The position numbers and the translations under genes are program-made. Below the pieces are notes generated by a model that saw only the letters and a program-made list of their open reading frames with translations, ran no database searches and was not told the origin of the DNA. Positions 38,501-44,988 of a DNA stretch of 64,000 nucleotides are shown here, piece by piece. Position 1 is the first letter of the stretch. The number at the start of each line of letters is the position of its first letter. The stretch is from the NCBI GenBank assembly GCA_947568835.1, contig OX387605.1:6576418-6640417 (forward strand). The letters run 5' to 3'. The DNA comes from Protonemura montana (taxonomy: Eukaryota > Arthropoda > Insecta > Plecoptera > Nemouridae).

Positions 38501-41500
38501 AAATGTAGCTACAGAACATGATATCGTATTTAATTGTCAATGGTAGATGTCAAAATAAAAGGAATCCTTTGTAAACTTCTTTTGACTGCCGAGCATCCCT
38601 AAAAAAAAAAGGCTAATTAATAAAAACAGACTTGTGCGAGTTGTTTTTGTCCCGTAGAACACTAATGAGCTGCAACCTCTTAAAGGGGCATCAAATAAAA
38701 ATTACATTTGCAAAGCTTGAAATGCAATTACAATTCATAGGATTCATTACACCTAGTTCACGGGTCAAACTGTCCAAAACCGCTTGCAGCTCTCATAATG
38801 GATAATAACTTTGTAAAATACGAGCGAACGTTAATGGCAAGTTTTAACAATGGGCCTGCAGTTTGTACGGCTATCTTGTTTGATGCAAGTTCTAACTGTT
38901 TTTTAGGGAGAGGTGCAATTGATTAGGTCCACCATTCCAATGGCGAATCGCGGTAATACACTCGTCTAATCTGTACCTGTGAATAAAGGAAATAAAATAC
39001 CAGCTGGAAAAATTAATGATTCTACATGGCATGCATAATAAATAAATTCAAAATCGATATAAAAGTTAAGATGTAACAATCGCCTCGAGGATGCATATAT
39101 TGTGGCGGGATAACGTTTGAAAATAACCGTACCATCGCTAGAGGTTCGATCGATTCTGCTGAAAACAATTCGCGTTCCATCGGACCTATCAGACGATCCC
39201 CTATCCGCCCATCCCCCGAGCCACCTAATTTAAGAACTGGCCCACGCTTTGCTCCGAAATAATTGTCAGAGGGCGAGCGCGATTAGAAATTCCTGTACGA
39301 GCGTCAAGAGTCGGTTTAAATCACGAAGATTGGAGGTTCGTGATTTTCGTCAGACGAAATATCACAGGGAACCACTGCAATCGGTTCTATTTATCGTTGT
39401 CCAAAACAACACGCGTGGGCATACACCATATAGTCACACTAATGGCACGCATCATTTCGACCCCGCCGATTAAATTCTACGTGTGTGTGTATGTGTGTGT
39501 GAAGAAAGGTACACCATTCACCGACCACTCGAGTTCATCAGGAGAGATATCTGCTCTGACAACCTCCCGCCTGCTCCTGCCACGTGTAACAATGACGAGG
39601 GCAGCTCCTAGTCAGCTTGGATTACATATTAAAATGAGCAATTTCAATTACAATGCGCATCTGCGGCGAGCCCTGTGAGTAGGGTCTTCTGTTTTCAATC
39701 AATGTACCAAAGATGAATCCTACTTCTATGGTGATTCTCATTAATTGATACAGGAACAAAAGTAAGCGTGATATTTCTTACAGTTCGTTAATTAACAGTA
39801 TTGAAAAGCAGTGACTGATGAGTGATTATTATAAACAATTATAAACTTCTTTCCACGACCGTTTATTACAATTATCACAGCGCCTACCTTTAAAGTAACC
39901 ATAATCTGGAAAATGACTGACAAATTGGTGATAGATTTGTCTCTAAATTTATTGATTTTGGTCAGAATAGTGTTTTTTTACACGATGCCTCTGTACTTTT
40001 AGTTTCGGATTCAGGTCTAATTACGACTAGCCTATATTTCCTGGAATAACGTGGCCCAACCCCCGGGCTCTTGTTACCTTTGCTATGACACAGGCTCACA
40101 TTAGACAGGGTTGTTGTTGTTGTGATGTCCTGTCGGCGACATGAGTTGGGTTATTGTAACATGCATAGGAATTCTATCAAGAGATTTAATATTGACGAAC
40201 ACCCCCATCTCCCACAGTTCCACATGCCCACCCGAATTTACACAGGAGCAGAGTCGCTCTCTCTGGCATGCCGTTGACTGTCCGTGTATTGGATAATAAC
40301 GTCATCACACCGCTGCAGGAGGCTCAACTGTCTTGTCTGTGTTGACATAAGATGCAGTTTGTTTAGTCTTGCTTGGCCAGCTGCATGCAGAATTAGTTTG
40401 TAGCAGTTAATATGTGCATATTTTGTTCTGTTTTGTTTGTTGTTCCGTGCGTCCTTCCCAGAAATTGCAAGCTGTCTCCCTGCATTACAAATATGTAACA
40501 CCGTGCGAATTTATGTCAAATTCTTGTGAGAGCGCCAGTGTCCCCGCAACCTTTCATTTTTAGTGCGCATAATTAAAATAATTTAAGCAAACTTTTTTTT
40601 TTCATTTTTCTATGTCACAATTTCTGATCGAGCGCAAATATTTAGAATAAACTTTCTTAGGAATGAGCGGGAGAGCACAACTGATTTAAGATTCAATTCT
40701 TATCCATTCTTATCTATTTTTATAAATTTGGCGTGAGCCAGACAATGTCTTGTGGCCTACAAATCCGAATATTGTGTTTCGCTCAAAAATTGGCCTCGCT
40801 GGTTTCCACTACTTTCATCGGCGCAGCCCACGATGGCGAAAAGGTAAATAGTTCCTGCGTGAAGTACGCTCTGCCCCAGAAGAGTACAAGAGGTCTGACA
40901 CCTCCTCCATTCAAGCGCAGCCAACTACCACACCTTGAATATTAATTCAACTTCGAGAACATGACTAGGGGAATAATCATTCTTAGCCCTTGTCTTAAGT
41001 TGATGTTTAGATCTTAACTGGAATCAAAACTTTGAGCTTTATAGGGCGAGAAAGAACAGCTGTTTACTTAAAAATGCCTTTACAACCGCTCGCTGAATCA
41101 ACTACCTAGTTGTGATGGATTAGCTTATTACTAATTGAACTATTAAAACAAAATGTAAATTATATAAGAAGCTAGAATTATGAGAAGCAACTGTGCAATT
41201 GTCGTCTGTCACGGAATATTTTTTTCTCGGGCAGAACTGCTTTAAAATAGGATTACATCCACATATATAGGGCATGCAATCACACTATTGACACATCTTC
41301 AATTACGTGTGAGCCCCCACCGCGATTGTCGGTCAGCGCAAAAGAGACAAGAAACCACCCAAGTGCCCATGTCAAGGAAATGCAAGAGCAGCGTTAAAAT
41401 GCTGCAGGTGACAACAACACGGCGACGCCCTCGTGCTCTCGGTGTTAATGGACCAAACCACCGAAAACACAGCGCACACATAATGTAGATCCTATGACAG

Positions 41501-44500
41501 ATCAAACGTGACTGGGGCTCTTGGACGCCAAGCTGAACAAACATTTCCACGTTGGCGTAGGCCACAAGCGGAGATCTGGAGGAACGGGTTTTTGATTTCC
41601 GTAATTAGTGAAGTGGCTCTATCGACGCCTACACTTCCCGAGTTTGATTTAAATTTGTTTATACGCTGGTATCAAAGCAGTGTTTTCTGTCTACTTGTCT
41701 ACGGGTGCTATTCCAACAACACTTGCTTACACAGTGAAGCTAGGCTAGTGGTTTGTGGAGCAGTGGTTTTGAACTAGAAGCAAAATTGCAATTATTGTAA
41801 AAATTGTATTTTAAATTACGTTACCTCGAATGCAGTTGAAGATGATTGGAGTTGCAATAAAATTATTGCATATTTCAGTTGAAATTAAGATCATCCCATT
41901 ATTTTAGCCCCGAATTTTAGCTGGGAATCGGATAACATTGGCTAAGCGAGCGTCAGTCACTTTTCAAATCTGCGAAGCTGTAAGGACCAAAGAAAAGGAA
42001 AATCCATCGTCGATCTGCAGACAGACGAAAATATCGACCTCGCGACCTCCTGAGAGGTAGGTGTCTTTCGCCGCAGCATCGCGGCCCTTTGCGCTCCACA
42101 AGATGAACCGAACTAGTATCTCGAAACGAATGGCTATCATGGGTAGGGCTAAAAATACGGACCATTATAATTAAAAATGAATTTGTTTACTTCGCGTGCG
42201 TGTTTGTTTTCAAAATAATAAATCAAACAAGTTTTATATTAATTTGGACGCCGAATCTGAAGCTGTTTACAAGTCGAACACTATAATAAATACATGTTGT
42301 CTGAATCAATAATCATCTATAACAGTTCTTAGCTTTGATATTAAAACGTGAGCCTTATTTTCTTATGTCACAAATAAATCAATAGTGTATGTCAATTCCA
42401 ATTAAATCTATAATAAGACAACAAGTAGGTGGCACCCCTCTGCGTAGCCGGATACGGCCTCATACAGCGGAGGATGAGTTTTCTTCTGCATAGGAATCAG
42501 GATGAATGAAAGTGTACACACAGCGATGCAAACGCCCTCAACTTGTTACAAAATGCTAAGTGCAGCCAATTTAAGGCGGCAATCGAGTAATTTATTCATG
42601 TTTATGGATGCTGCGCGAATGGCAAGTGCATCGATGCAATTGCAATGCAGTTATTGCATTCTAAACGTTTGTTGCAATAAGTTCAAAATCTAGAATAATC
42701 TTCTCAAAGTGGGAGTGGAAGTGAACAATCAATTTTACTTGATTCAAGGCGTAGTCCAGTGAGGTTCTGACTCAACTATAAAATGCTAGTTGTCTTTTCA
42801 ATATATATTTGCACTGTTTTATAATTGTATTTCTATACCAATAATTTATTTCTATATGCGACGGTAATTTTCCATCCTACCACACATGGAAAAAAATAGC
42901 AATTTGTGTCATAGCAATGGCCATGCCATTATGTTTGGTATTACGTTGCAGAGCACGGTTCTGCCACATCCTCCTTCACGTATCTATTTCTATACATCGC
43001 TTTGCATATTGTCTCATTTTTCTCCCATTTCAACTGAGGAAGGGTGTACATACTACATGTGCAATGTGGTTAAGTACATCTACGCATGGCTCGACTCTCA
43101 ATCGAGGCGTGTAAGGCACGCATGACGCATGTTAGTGCACAATTCGCACGTTCCTGCTTGCCGCCCTTCCTGGATGAATCGACGACGGATCCAGTCAACC
43201 GACATTCAACCTGAGATGCTTCGGTGTCGTCAACTTCAAACCTTTACAACCACTTCCGTCCGTGGCCAGAAGAGCGTTTATTATTTTTATGGATGAATCG
43301 CGAAAAGCTTGCATAAGTAATTTTACAGACTGTATTTATTTGCTCTCGAGTGCTAAAGTTTACGGTATCAGAATTAGAAAAATAGGTCATCTCGTCTGAG
43401 CGGTGTTAAATCAAAGGATGACATGGACCTTTAGATTTCTAATAAAGTTTCCAGAAACCCAATGTTACCCCGAAGATTTTACTGTATTGACATTGAACAT
43501 TGGGAAATTTTCTCCGATGTTAACCAGTGTCGCAGAAGGAAAACTCGGAAGGAAAAGTTTAACTTTCTGAAAATGGATTCGTTGAAAAAATATGAAAAGA
43601 ACCAGTACTAAAAGATGTTATGTTCTTTTAAACGGTAGCCTGTGTTTCAAATTCTCTCAAAATACAAGTGTGATAAAAGTGGGCAAATATTTGTTATGGC
43701 AGCCAGTAGCCGCGTGCCTTGACTTACATGTCTCGCGAGCGCTGTGCTGAAGTATGTGGCTAGAATGAAGATCAGCAGCGCCAGCGATCTGCAAAAACCA
43801 GAAGACACAAACATTTTACAACTAGTACAACACGTTACACATCACTCTAGTCTCTCCCTTGCAAACGTCGCAATGAACTTCACCATTGCATCAAATTGCA
43901 CACGCGGCCAGACACTTCTAAACAATTAAAACATTCGCAGTCACACGCTAAGCAGCGACTGAAAAGTATACAACATTCTAATTATATTGTGTTTGCTAAA
44001 TCTTCGTACAGAGGGTGTTACATCTGCCAGGTAATTAGGACCCAAACTATTGCTTCGAAATAGATGCCAGGTACCGTGGTGTCGGGCAGGCATAACCGGA
44101 TTATTATGCCAAGTTGACGCGATGAAATGGACCAGCCAGGCGTTGACCTAATTTCCGCCGTGTGATTTCAAGATGAAGATGTCCTAATAATTTAAGATAA
44201 CAACGGTCCACGGTTTGACCGTTTGGTGCTTATTATAATATTATGATAGCGTCTTATGACCAGGGAATGTTTATTTGCGCGTATCTCTTCGATAACAAGG
44301 AAGTATGTTAAGAGTTATTATAAAATCAAGAGTTTATTTTTTCTACAAGAAGAAGACTAGCAGAAATTTGGACAATGTAAAGAGAGGAGTTAATAAATCG
44401 CTTGAACGACAAGTTTACAAAAACAGTAAGAAGTATGGACAAGAAAAGTGTATATTTTTGTTACCATTCTTTTCTCTAAGCCAGTACCTCTTGTACGGAA

Positions 44501-44988
44501 TAACGAGGTGGATATTCTAGCCTCATCCCATCTTCATATGATCTCATCCTGTCAGAGGGTCTTGACCTGTCCACCTATGCTCGCTCTATGTTTAAAAAAA
44601 AAGATTTCCCATCGTTCTGCCTCGGAACTACCCTTTCTCAAAGAAGGAGCGTAAGTATAAGAACTCGTTGAGTCACTGATTCAGTCTGATGAAGTGAAAA
44701 CGAGGGATGAGAGTCGTTGTTCACAGCACCTGCAGCCCATGCACCGGACATTAGCCGGTGACAACTAGAGTTATCGGCTTCAAATGGCCCAGTCGTGCAA
44801 AGCGCATTAAAAAGGAATGATTTCCTCGATTCTCGCGCCTTTCTTCCTTGTAATGCTTAATGTCTTGACAGTGGCGACTCGTTCGGAACTTCTTTCCACA
44901 AGCTTCAGGCCACCGAGATCATGTGATGGGTTCATTTTATTTAGAAAGATATGGTGCCTTACCTAGTGAACGTTACTTGATTTCCCAT
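10568..44988 (-). CDS. Ppn: Papilin (lacunin-type), giant secreted extracellular-matrix glycoprotein; 43 coding exons, 2855 aa
   Basis: Secreted basement-membrane protein of the ADAMTS-like family. Known family roles: it shapes the matrix during cell migration and organ formation and can inhibit procollagen N-proteinase-type ADAMTS enzymes; it has no protease domain itself. Order seen: signal peptide (about 1-27); TSP1-1 (63-117); ADAMTS cysteine-rich/spacer-like region (118-335); TSP1-2 to -7 (347-703); acidic linker; Ser/Thr mucin-like block (742-1124); 14 lagrin FGCC motifs (1125-1557); 11 Kunitz domains (1558-2270); antistasin-like module (2271-2359); WAP (2360-2427); Ig1 (2428-2520); Ig2 plus Pro-rich linker (2521-2700); Ig3 (2701-2790); PLAC (2791-2855). 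All 42 introns are GT-AG and the summed exons (8568 nt) stay in one frame from ATG to TGA. Length is close to that of fly papilin. Exons 1-2 are predicted, the rest are firmly homologous. Exon coordinates are given in separate entries; residue numbers are my running count. Confidence 0.95.
10971..11084 (-). CDS. Ppn: Papilin exon 42: Ig domain 3, second half
   Basis: [20 protein letters not shown] then [15 protein letters not shown], the closing D-S-G-x-Y-x-C of Ig3. Phase 1-1; donor GTATGT. Confidence 0.93.
11464..11619 (-). CDS. Ppn: Papilin exon 41: Ig domain 3, first half
   Basis: [39 protein letters not shown]. There is no internal ATG, so simple ORF searches miss it. Acceptor TCTTTCAG, donor GTAGGC; phase 1-1. 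Confidence 0.92.
11943..12482 (-). CDS. Ppn: Papilin exon 40: Ig domain 2 and proline-rich linker
   Basis: [20 protein letters not shown] and [15 protein letters not shown] form an undivided Ig domain. The last third is a Pro-rich linker ([20 protein letters not shown]) before donor GTAAGT. Unlike Ig1 and Ig3 this domain has no internal intron. Confidence 0.93.
12669..12819 (-). CDS. Ppn: Papilin exon 39: Ig domain 1, second half
   Basis: [20 protein letters not shown] and [18 protein letters not shown], with the D-A-G-x-Y-x-C signature. Donor GTTCGA is weaker than usual but gives the correct phase 1. Confidence 0.92.
13084..13211 (-). CDS. Ppn: Papilin exon 38: Ig domain 1, first half
   Basis: [38 protein letters not shown]: the B-strand cysteine and C-strand tryptophan of an I-set Ig domain. 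Phase 1 in, 0 out. Confidence 0.92.
13212..13768 (-). other. Papilin intron 37
   Basis: 557 bp between the WAP and first Ig exons; AT-rich, with nothing recognisable. Confidence 0.6.
13769..13972 (-). CDS. Ppn: Papilin exon 37: WAP (four-disulfide core) domain
   Basis: [35 protein letters not shown] gives the eight cysteines of a WAP domain; a proline-rich tail ([11 protein letters not shown]) follows. Phase 1-1; donor GTGAGC. Confidence 0.92.
14433..14699 (-). CDS. Ppn: Papilin exon 36: antistasin-like cysteine module
   Basis: [28 protein letters not shown] and HTCEDGTQC match the C-x-x-x-C-x-x-G and D-G-x-x-C-x-x-C-x-C spacing of antistasin-type modules, then [12 protein letters not shown]-like linker residues and AVCRPG. 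I assign the family by spacing only. Phase 1-1; donor GTGCGT. Confidence 0.8.
15211..15447 (-). CDS. Ppn: Papilin exon 35: Kunitz domain 11 and Pro/Glu linker
   Basis: [28 protein letters not shown] and [13 protein letters not shown] with P1 Thr, followed by an acidic proline linker ([13 protein letters not shown]). Phase 1-1; donor GTGAGT. Confidence 0.95.
15931..16143 (-). CDS. Ppn: Papilin exon 34: Kunitz domain 10
   Basis: [20 protein letters not shown] and [13 protein letters not shown]. The CRAR reactive-site loop is the most BPTI-like of the eleven, so this is the best candidate for a functional serine-protease inhibitor. A linker with an NNT glycosylation sequon follows. Phase 1-1. 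Confidence 0.95.
16482..16782 (-). CDS. Ppn: Papilin exon 33: rest of Kunitz 8, linker and all of Kunitz 9
   Basis: [16 protein letters not shown] completes Kunitz 8. A polar linker (about 25 residues) leads to Kunitz 9 ([38 protein letters not shown]1 Ser). No intron lies between the two domains. Phase 0 in, 1 out. Confidence 0.95.
17223..17332 (-). CDS. Ppn: Papilin exon 32: first part of Kunitz domain 8
   Basis: [28 protein letters not shown] and FDYGGCQ. P1 is Ser. The donor GTACTG comes right after the GGCQ turn, a different split point from Kunitz 7. Phase 1 in, 0 out. Confidence 0.93.
17333..18419 (-). other. Papilin intron 31
   Basis: 1.1 kb between Kunitz 7 and Kunitz 8. A short local duplication of GGTCGCAAGCTACCCTTA-like sequence occurs near 17550-17600. 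No gene or mobile element is recognised. Confidence 0.5.
18420..18544 (-). CDS. Ppn: Papilin exon 31: second part of Kunitz domain 7
   Basis: [24 protein letters not shown] and DCEQRC complete Kunitz 7, whose P1 is Gln. Acceptor GTGTCTAG; phase 2 in, 1 out. Confidence 0.95.
18854..19109 (-). CDS. Ppn: Papilin exon 30: Kunitz domain 6 and first part of Kunitz 7
   Basis: A full Kunitz domain ([25 protein letters not shown]1 His), a short linker (TTVAPAQEF), then the first two cysteines of Kunitz 7 ([15 protein letters not shown]). Closes in phase 2, breaking the one-domain-one-exon pattern. Confidence 0.95.
19678..19848 (-). CDS. Ppn: Papilin exon 29: Kunitz domain 5
   Basis: Six cysteines, [11 protein letters not shown] and [14 protein letters not shown]1 is Asp (GTCDER). 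Phase 1-1; donor GTGAGT. Confidence 0.95.
20958..21149 (-). CDS. Ppn: Papilin exon 28: Kunitz domain 4
   Basis: Six cysteines, [11 protein letters not shown] and [13 protein letters not shown], with an extra C-terminal tail (SQKMR). P1 is Arg (GPCRGS). The acceptor is a CAGCAG tandem, so a one-codon difference between isoforms is possible. Phase 1-1. Confidence 0.95.
21647..21826 (-). CDS. Ppn: Papilin exon 27: Kunitz domain 3
   Basis: Six cysteines, [11 protein letters not shown] and [14 protein letters not shown]1 is Gln. Phase 1-1; acceptor TTTTCTAG, donor GTAATT. Confidence 0.95.
22353..22529 (-). CDS. Ppn: Papilin exon 26: Kunitz domain 2
   Basis: Six cysteines, [11 protein letters not shown] and [14 protein letters not shown]1 is Glu (GPCEGY), unlike a trypsin inhibitor. 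Phase 1-1; donor GTAAAG. Confidence 0.95.
22750..22926 (-). CDS. Ppn: Papilin exon 25: Kunitz domain 1
   Basis: All six Kunitz cysteines, [10 protein letters not shown] and [13 protein letters not shown]. The residue after the second cysteine (the P1 position of inhibitory Kunitz domains) is Arg (SCRDF), so trypsin-like inhibition is possible. Phase 1-1. Confidence 0.95.
23485..23664 (-). CDS. Ppn: Papilin exon 24: lagrin motifs 13-14
   Basis: [16 protein letters not shown] and [15 protein letters not shown], then [10 protein letters not shown] leading to the Kunitz array. Phase 1-1; donor GTGAGT. Confidence 0.92.
24030..24254 (-). CDS. Ppn: Papilin exon 23: lagrin motifs 10-12
   Basis: [30 protein letters not shown] and [16 protein letters not shown]. 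This exon has three motifs where its neighbours have two. Phase 1-1; acceptor GCGTAG, donor GTATGG. Confidence 0.92.
24525..24698 (-). CDS. Ppn: Papilin exon 22: lagrin motifs 8-9
   Basis: [16 protein letters not shown] and [16 protein letters not shown]. Phase 1-1; acceptor TTCTTGCAG, donor GTACGT. Confidence 0.92.
24990..25157 (-). CDS. Ppn: Papilin exon 21: lagrin motifs 6-7
   Basis: [15 protein letters not shown] and [13 protein letters not shown]. Phase 1-1; acceptor TATCAACAG, donor GTAAAT. Confidence 0.92.
25463..25638 (-). CDS. Ppn: Papilin exon 20: lagrin motifs 4-5
   Basis: [14 protein letters not shown] and [15 protein letters not shown] with intervening [13 protein letters not shown]. 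Acceptor TTGACCGCAG; phase 2 in, 1 out; donor GTGCGT. Confidence 0.92.
25745..26505 (+). mobile_element. 5'-truncated non-LTR retrotransposon (LINE) tail, antisense in papilin
   Basis: An uninterrupted frame (about 25761-26378) encodes the C-terminal end of a LINE ORF2: [55 protein letters not shown]. This is the post-polymerase region typical of Jockey/CR1-like elements; the catalytic reverse-transcriptase core is missing. About 80 bases of 3'UTR lead into an (ATT)n tail. The truncation and open frame suggest a recent dead-on-arrival insertion. Clade assignment is tentative. Confidence 0.85.
26460..26504. repeat. (ATT)n microsatellite tail of the LINE
   Basis: About 15 uninterrupted ATT/TTA triplets directly after ATTAAACGT, the expected simple-repeat 3' end of such elements. 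Confidence 0.9.
26772..26985 (-). CDS. Ppn: Papilin exon 19: lagrin motifs 2-3
   Basis: [15 protein letters not shown] and [14 protein letters not shown], then DCSSTE, which completes its Glu codon with exon 20. Donor GTGAGT is overlapped by the in-frame TGA of the unspliced frame. Closing phase 2 is unique in this part of the gene. Confidence 0.92.
27212..27373 (-). CDS. Ppn: Papilin exon 18: basic linker and lagrin motif 1
   Basis: A Lys-rich stretch ([13 protein letters not shown]) precedes the first [17 protein letters not shown] motif. Opens and closes in phase 1. The basic patch could bind heparan sulfate; that is inference. Confidence 0.92.
27651..28800 (-). CDS. Ppn: Papilin exon 17: Ser/Thr-rich mucin-like domain
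   Basis: At 1150 bases this is by far the largest exon; 383 residues dominated by Ser, Thr, Asp and Glu with no cysteine, so a heavily O-glycosylated extended stalk is likely. It carries two in-frame minisatellites: 18-bp units encoding [12 protein letters not shown] and 36-bp units encoding EESSD-x-TTTASS. Acceptor TTTTGCAG, donor GTGTGT. Antisense open frames across it are artefacts of the repeats. Confidence 0.93.
27859..27966 (-). repeat. In-frame 36-bp minisatellite, three copies
   Basis: Three 36-bp copies encode SSEESSD followed by Q, L or P and TTTA. The unit is a multiple of three, so length changes keep the frame of papilin exon 17. Confidence 0.88.
28163..28270 (-). repeat. In-frame 18-bp minisatellite, six copies
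   Basis: Six contiguous 18-bp copies (GGCGTACTGGATTCTGTT on +) encode the hexapeptide [12 protein letters not shown] in papilin exon 17. Copy-to-copy changes are few, so the array is young or homogenised. Confidence 0.9.
28881..28993 (-). CDS. Ppn: Papilin exon 16: acidic linker
   Basis: Encodes a short spacer rich in Glu/Asp ([14 protein letters not shown]) with one unpaired cysteine, ending TTLALDDI. It separates the TSP1 block from the mucin-like exon. Acceptor TTTTGCAG, donor GTAAGA. Confidence 0.9.
29157..29298 (-). CDS. Ppn: Papilin exon 15: TSP1-7 body
   Basis: [30 protein letters not shown] and NHQCSA, completing the last TSP1 repeat. Acceptor GTGCTCAG, donor GTAAAC. Phase switches here from 0 to 1. 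Confidence 0.92.
29771..29956 (-). CDS. Ppn: Papilin exon 14: TSP1-6 body and start of TSP1-7
   Basis: [30 protein letters not shown] and QWFSGPWSS. Phase 0-0; donor GTAAGT. Confidence 0.92.
30356..30529 (-). CDS. Ppn: Papilin exon 13: TSP1-5 body and start of TSP1-6
   Basis: [30 protein letters not shown] and QWYAAQWSK. Phase 0-0; donor GTACGA. Confidence 0.92.
30961..31137 (-). CDS. Ppn: Papilin exon 12: TSP1-4 body and start of TSP1-5
   Basis: [28 protein letters not shown] and DWVTSEWSG. Phase 0-0; donor GTGAGG. Confidence 0.92.
31360..31506 (-). CDS. Ppn: Papilin exon 11: TSP1-3 body and start of TSP1-4
   Basis: [27 protein letters not shown] and QWHIGPWKP. Phase 0 at both ends; the donor falls between W-K-P and the first cysteine of TSP1-4, the boundary position reused by the next three repeats. 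Confidence 0.92.
31694..31890 (-). CDS. Ppn: Papilin exon 10: rest of TSP1-2 and start of TSP1-3
   Basis: With the preceding exon it rebuilds [12 protein letters not shown]. It then carries [23 protein letters not shown] and [13 protein letters not shown]. The acceptor is CGTGTTCCAG. An upstream AG also leaves an open frame but would disrupt the CGGG-x-x-R-x-V-x-C spacing, so I set it aside. CSASC is a second O-fucose site. Confidence 0.92.
32096..32231 (-). CDS. Ppn: Papilin exon 9: end of spacer, start of TSP1-2
   Basis: [13 protein letters not shown] closes the spacer. [16 protein letters not shown] starts TSP1-2; CSTSC fits the O-fucosylation consensus C-x-x-S/T-C. Donor GTATCG, phase 1. 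Confidence 0.92.
32367..32539 (-). CDS. Ppn: Papilin exon 8: ADAMTS spacer
   Basis: [26 protein letters not shown] and [12 protein letters not shown] form the spacer beta-strands known from ADAMTSL proteins. Acceptor TTCTGTAG, donor GTAAGG. Confidence 0.95.
32649..32853 (-). CDS. Ppn: Papilin exon 7: cysteine-rich/spacer boundary
   Basis: [27 protein letters not shown] and [14 protein letters not shown] are characteristic of the ADAMTS-like spacer entry. Acceptor GTTTTGCAG, donor GTATGT; closes in phase 1. Confidence 0.95.
33423..33573 (-). CDS. Ppn: Papilin exon 6: ADAMTS-type cysteine-rich segment
   Basis: [34 protein letters not shown] and ICVDGRCL match the C-x-L-x-C, DGT-x-C and CV-x-G-x-C elements of the ADAMTS/ADAMTSL cysteine-rich region. 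Donor GTAGGT, closing phase 0. Confidence 0.95.
33749..33831 (-). CDS. Ppn: Papilin exon 5: end of TSP1-1, start of cysteine-rich region
   Basis: [20 protein letters not shown] then FEGRHYD. The donor is GTACGT within the unspliced TACGAGTACG; splicing there rebuilds the family-typical Y-D-W-V-P-Y junction with exon 6. Confidence 0.92.
33923..33983 (-). CDS. Ppn: Papilin exon 4: middle of TSP1-1
   Basis: Encodes [20 protein letters not shown], the ECTGG and SCN cysteine pair of the first TSP1. Acceptor TTATTCCAG, donor GTAAGT; phase 2 in, 0 out. Confidence 0.9.
33984..35519 (-). other. Papilin intron 3
   Basis: 1.5 kb. Apart from the possible cassette exon described separately, it shows a 121-codon minus-strand open frame (34246-34611) with no recognisable domain, and nothing else. 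Confidence 0.5.
34348..34485 (-). other. Possible cassette exon inside TSP1-1 intron
   Basis: Between acceptor GAGCAG (ending 34486) and donor GTAGGT (from 34347) lie 138 bases, open in the frame that joins exon 3 (phase 2) to exon 4 (phase 2). The encoded peptide is basic and hydrophobic ([22 protein letters not shown]) and resembles no papilin domain. It may be chance. Confidence 0.15.
35520..35710 (-). CDS. Ppn: Papilin exon 3: basic N-terminus and start of TSP1-1
   Basis: Acceptor CTGTTCGCAG, donor GTAAGC. The mature N-terminus is His/Arg-rich ([14 protein letters not shown]), possibly a furin-like or heparin-binding patch, followed by [19 protein letters not shown], the tryptophan and cysteine signature of a TSP1 repeat. 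Closes in phase 2. Confidence 0.92.
35711..43727 (-). other. Papilin intron 2, about 8 kb
   Basis: Largest intron of the gene. It holds a (GT)n run at 39481-39502, a weak tRNA-like patch (minus, about 37025-37085) and otherwise unrecognised sequence. Long first introns often carry enhancers, but no specific element can be named from sequence alone. The small ORFs on both strands look random. Confidence 0.5.
39481..39502. repeat. (GT)n microsatellite
   Basis: GTGTGTGTGT, AT, then GTGTGTGTGT; a dinucleotide repeat with one interruption, in papilin intron 2. Confidence 0.9.
43728..43788 (-). CDS. Ppn: Papilin exon 2: signal-peptide core and cleavage region
   Basis: Acceptor GGTTTTTGCAG, donor GTAAGT. 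Encodes [20 protein letters not shown], a textbook hydrophobic core followed by small residues (likely cleavage after ALA). It closes in phase 0, as exon 3 requires. Confidence 0.7.
43789..44962 (-). other. Papilin intron 1 (predicted)
   Basis: About 1.2 kb between the two signal-peptide exons. No ORF, RNA gene or repeat is supported in it. Confidence 0.45.
44963..44988 (-). CDS. Ppn: Papilin exon 1: start codon and signal-peptide n-region (predicted)
   Basis: ATG at 44988-44986, eight codons (MGNQVTFT) and two bases before donor GTAAGG. Closing phase 2 fits the opening phase of the 43.7-kb exon and gives Arg9 ahead of the hydrophobic core. Chosen because it is the nearest upstream minus-strand ATG with a consensus donor in the right phase. 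A different first exon further right remains possible. Confidence 0.5.
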
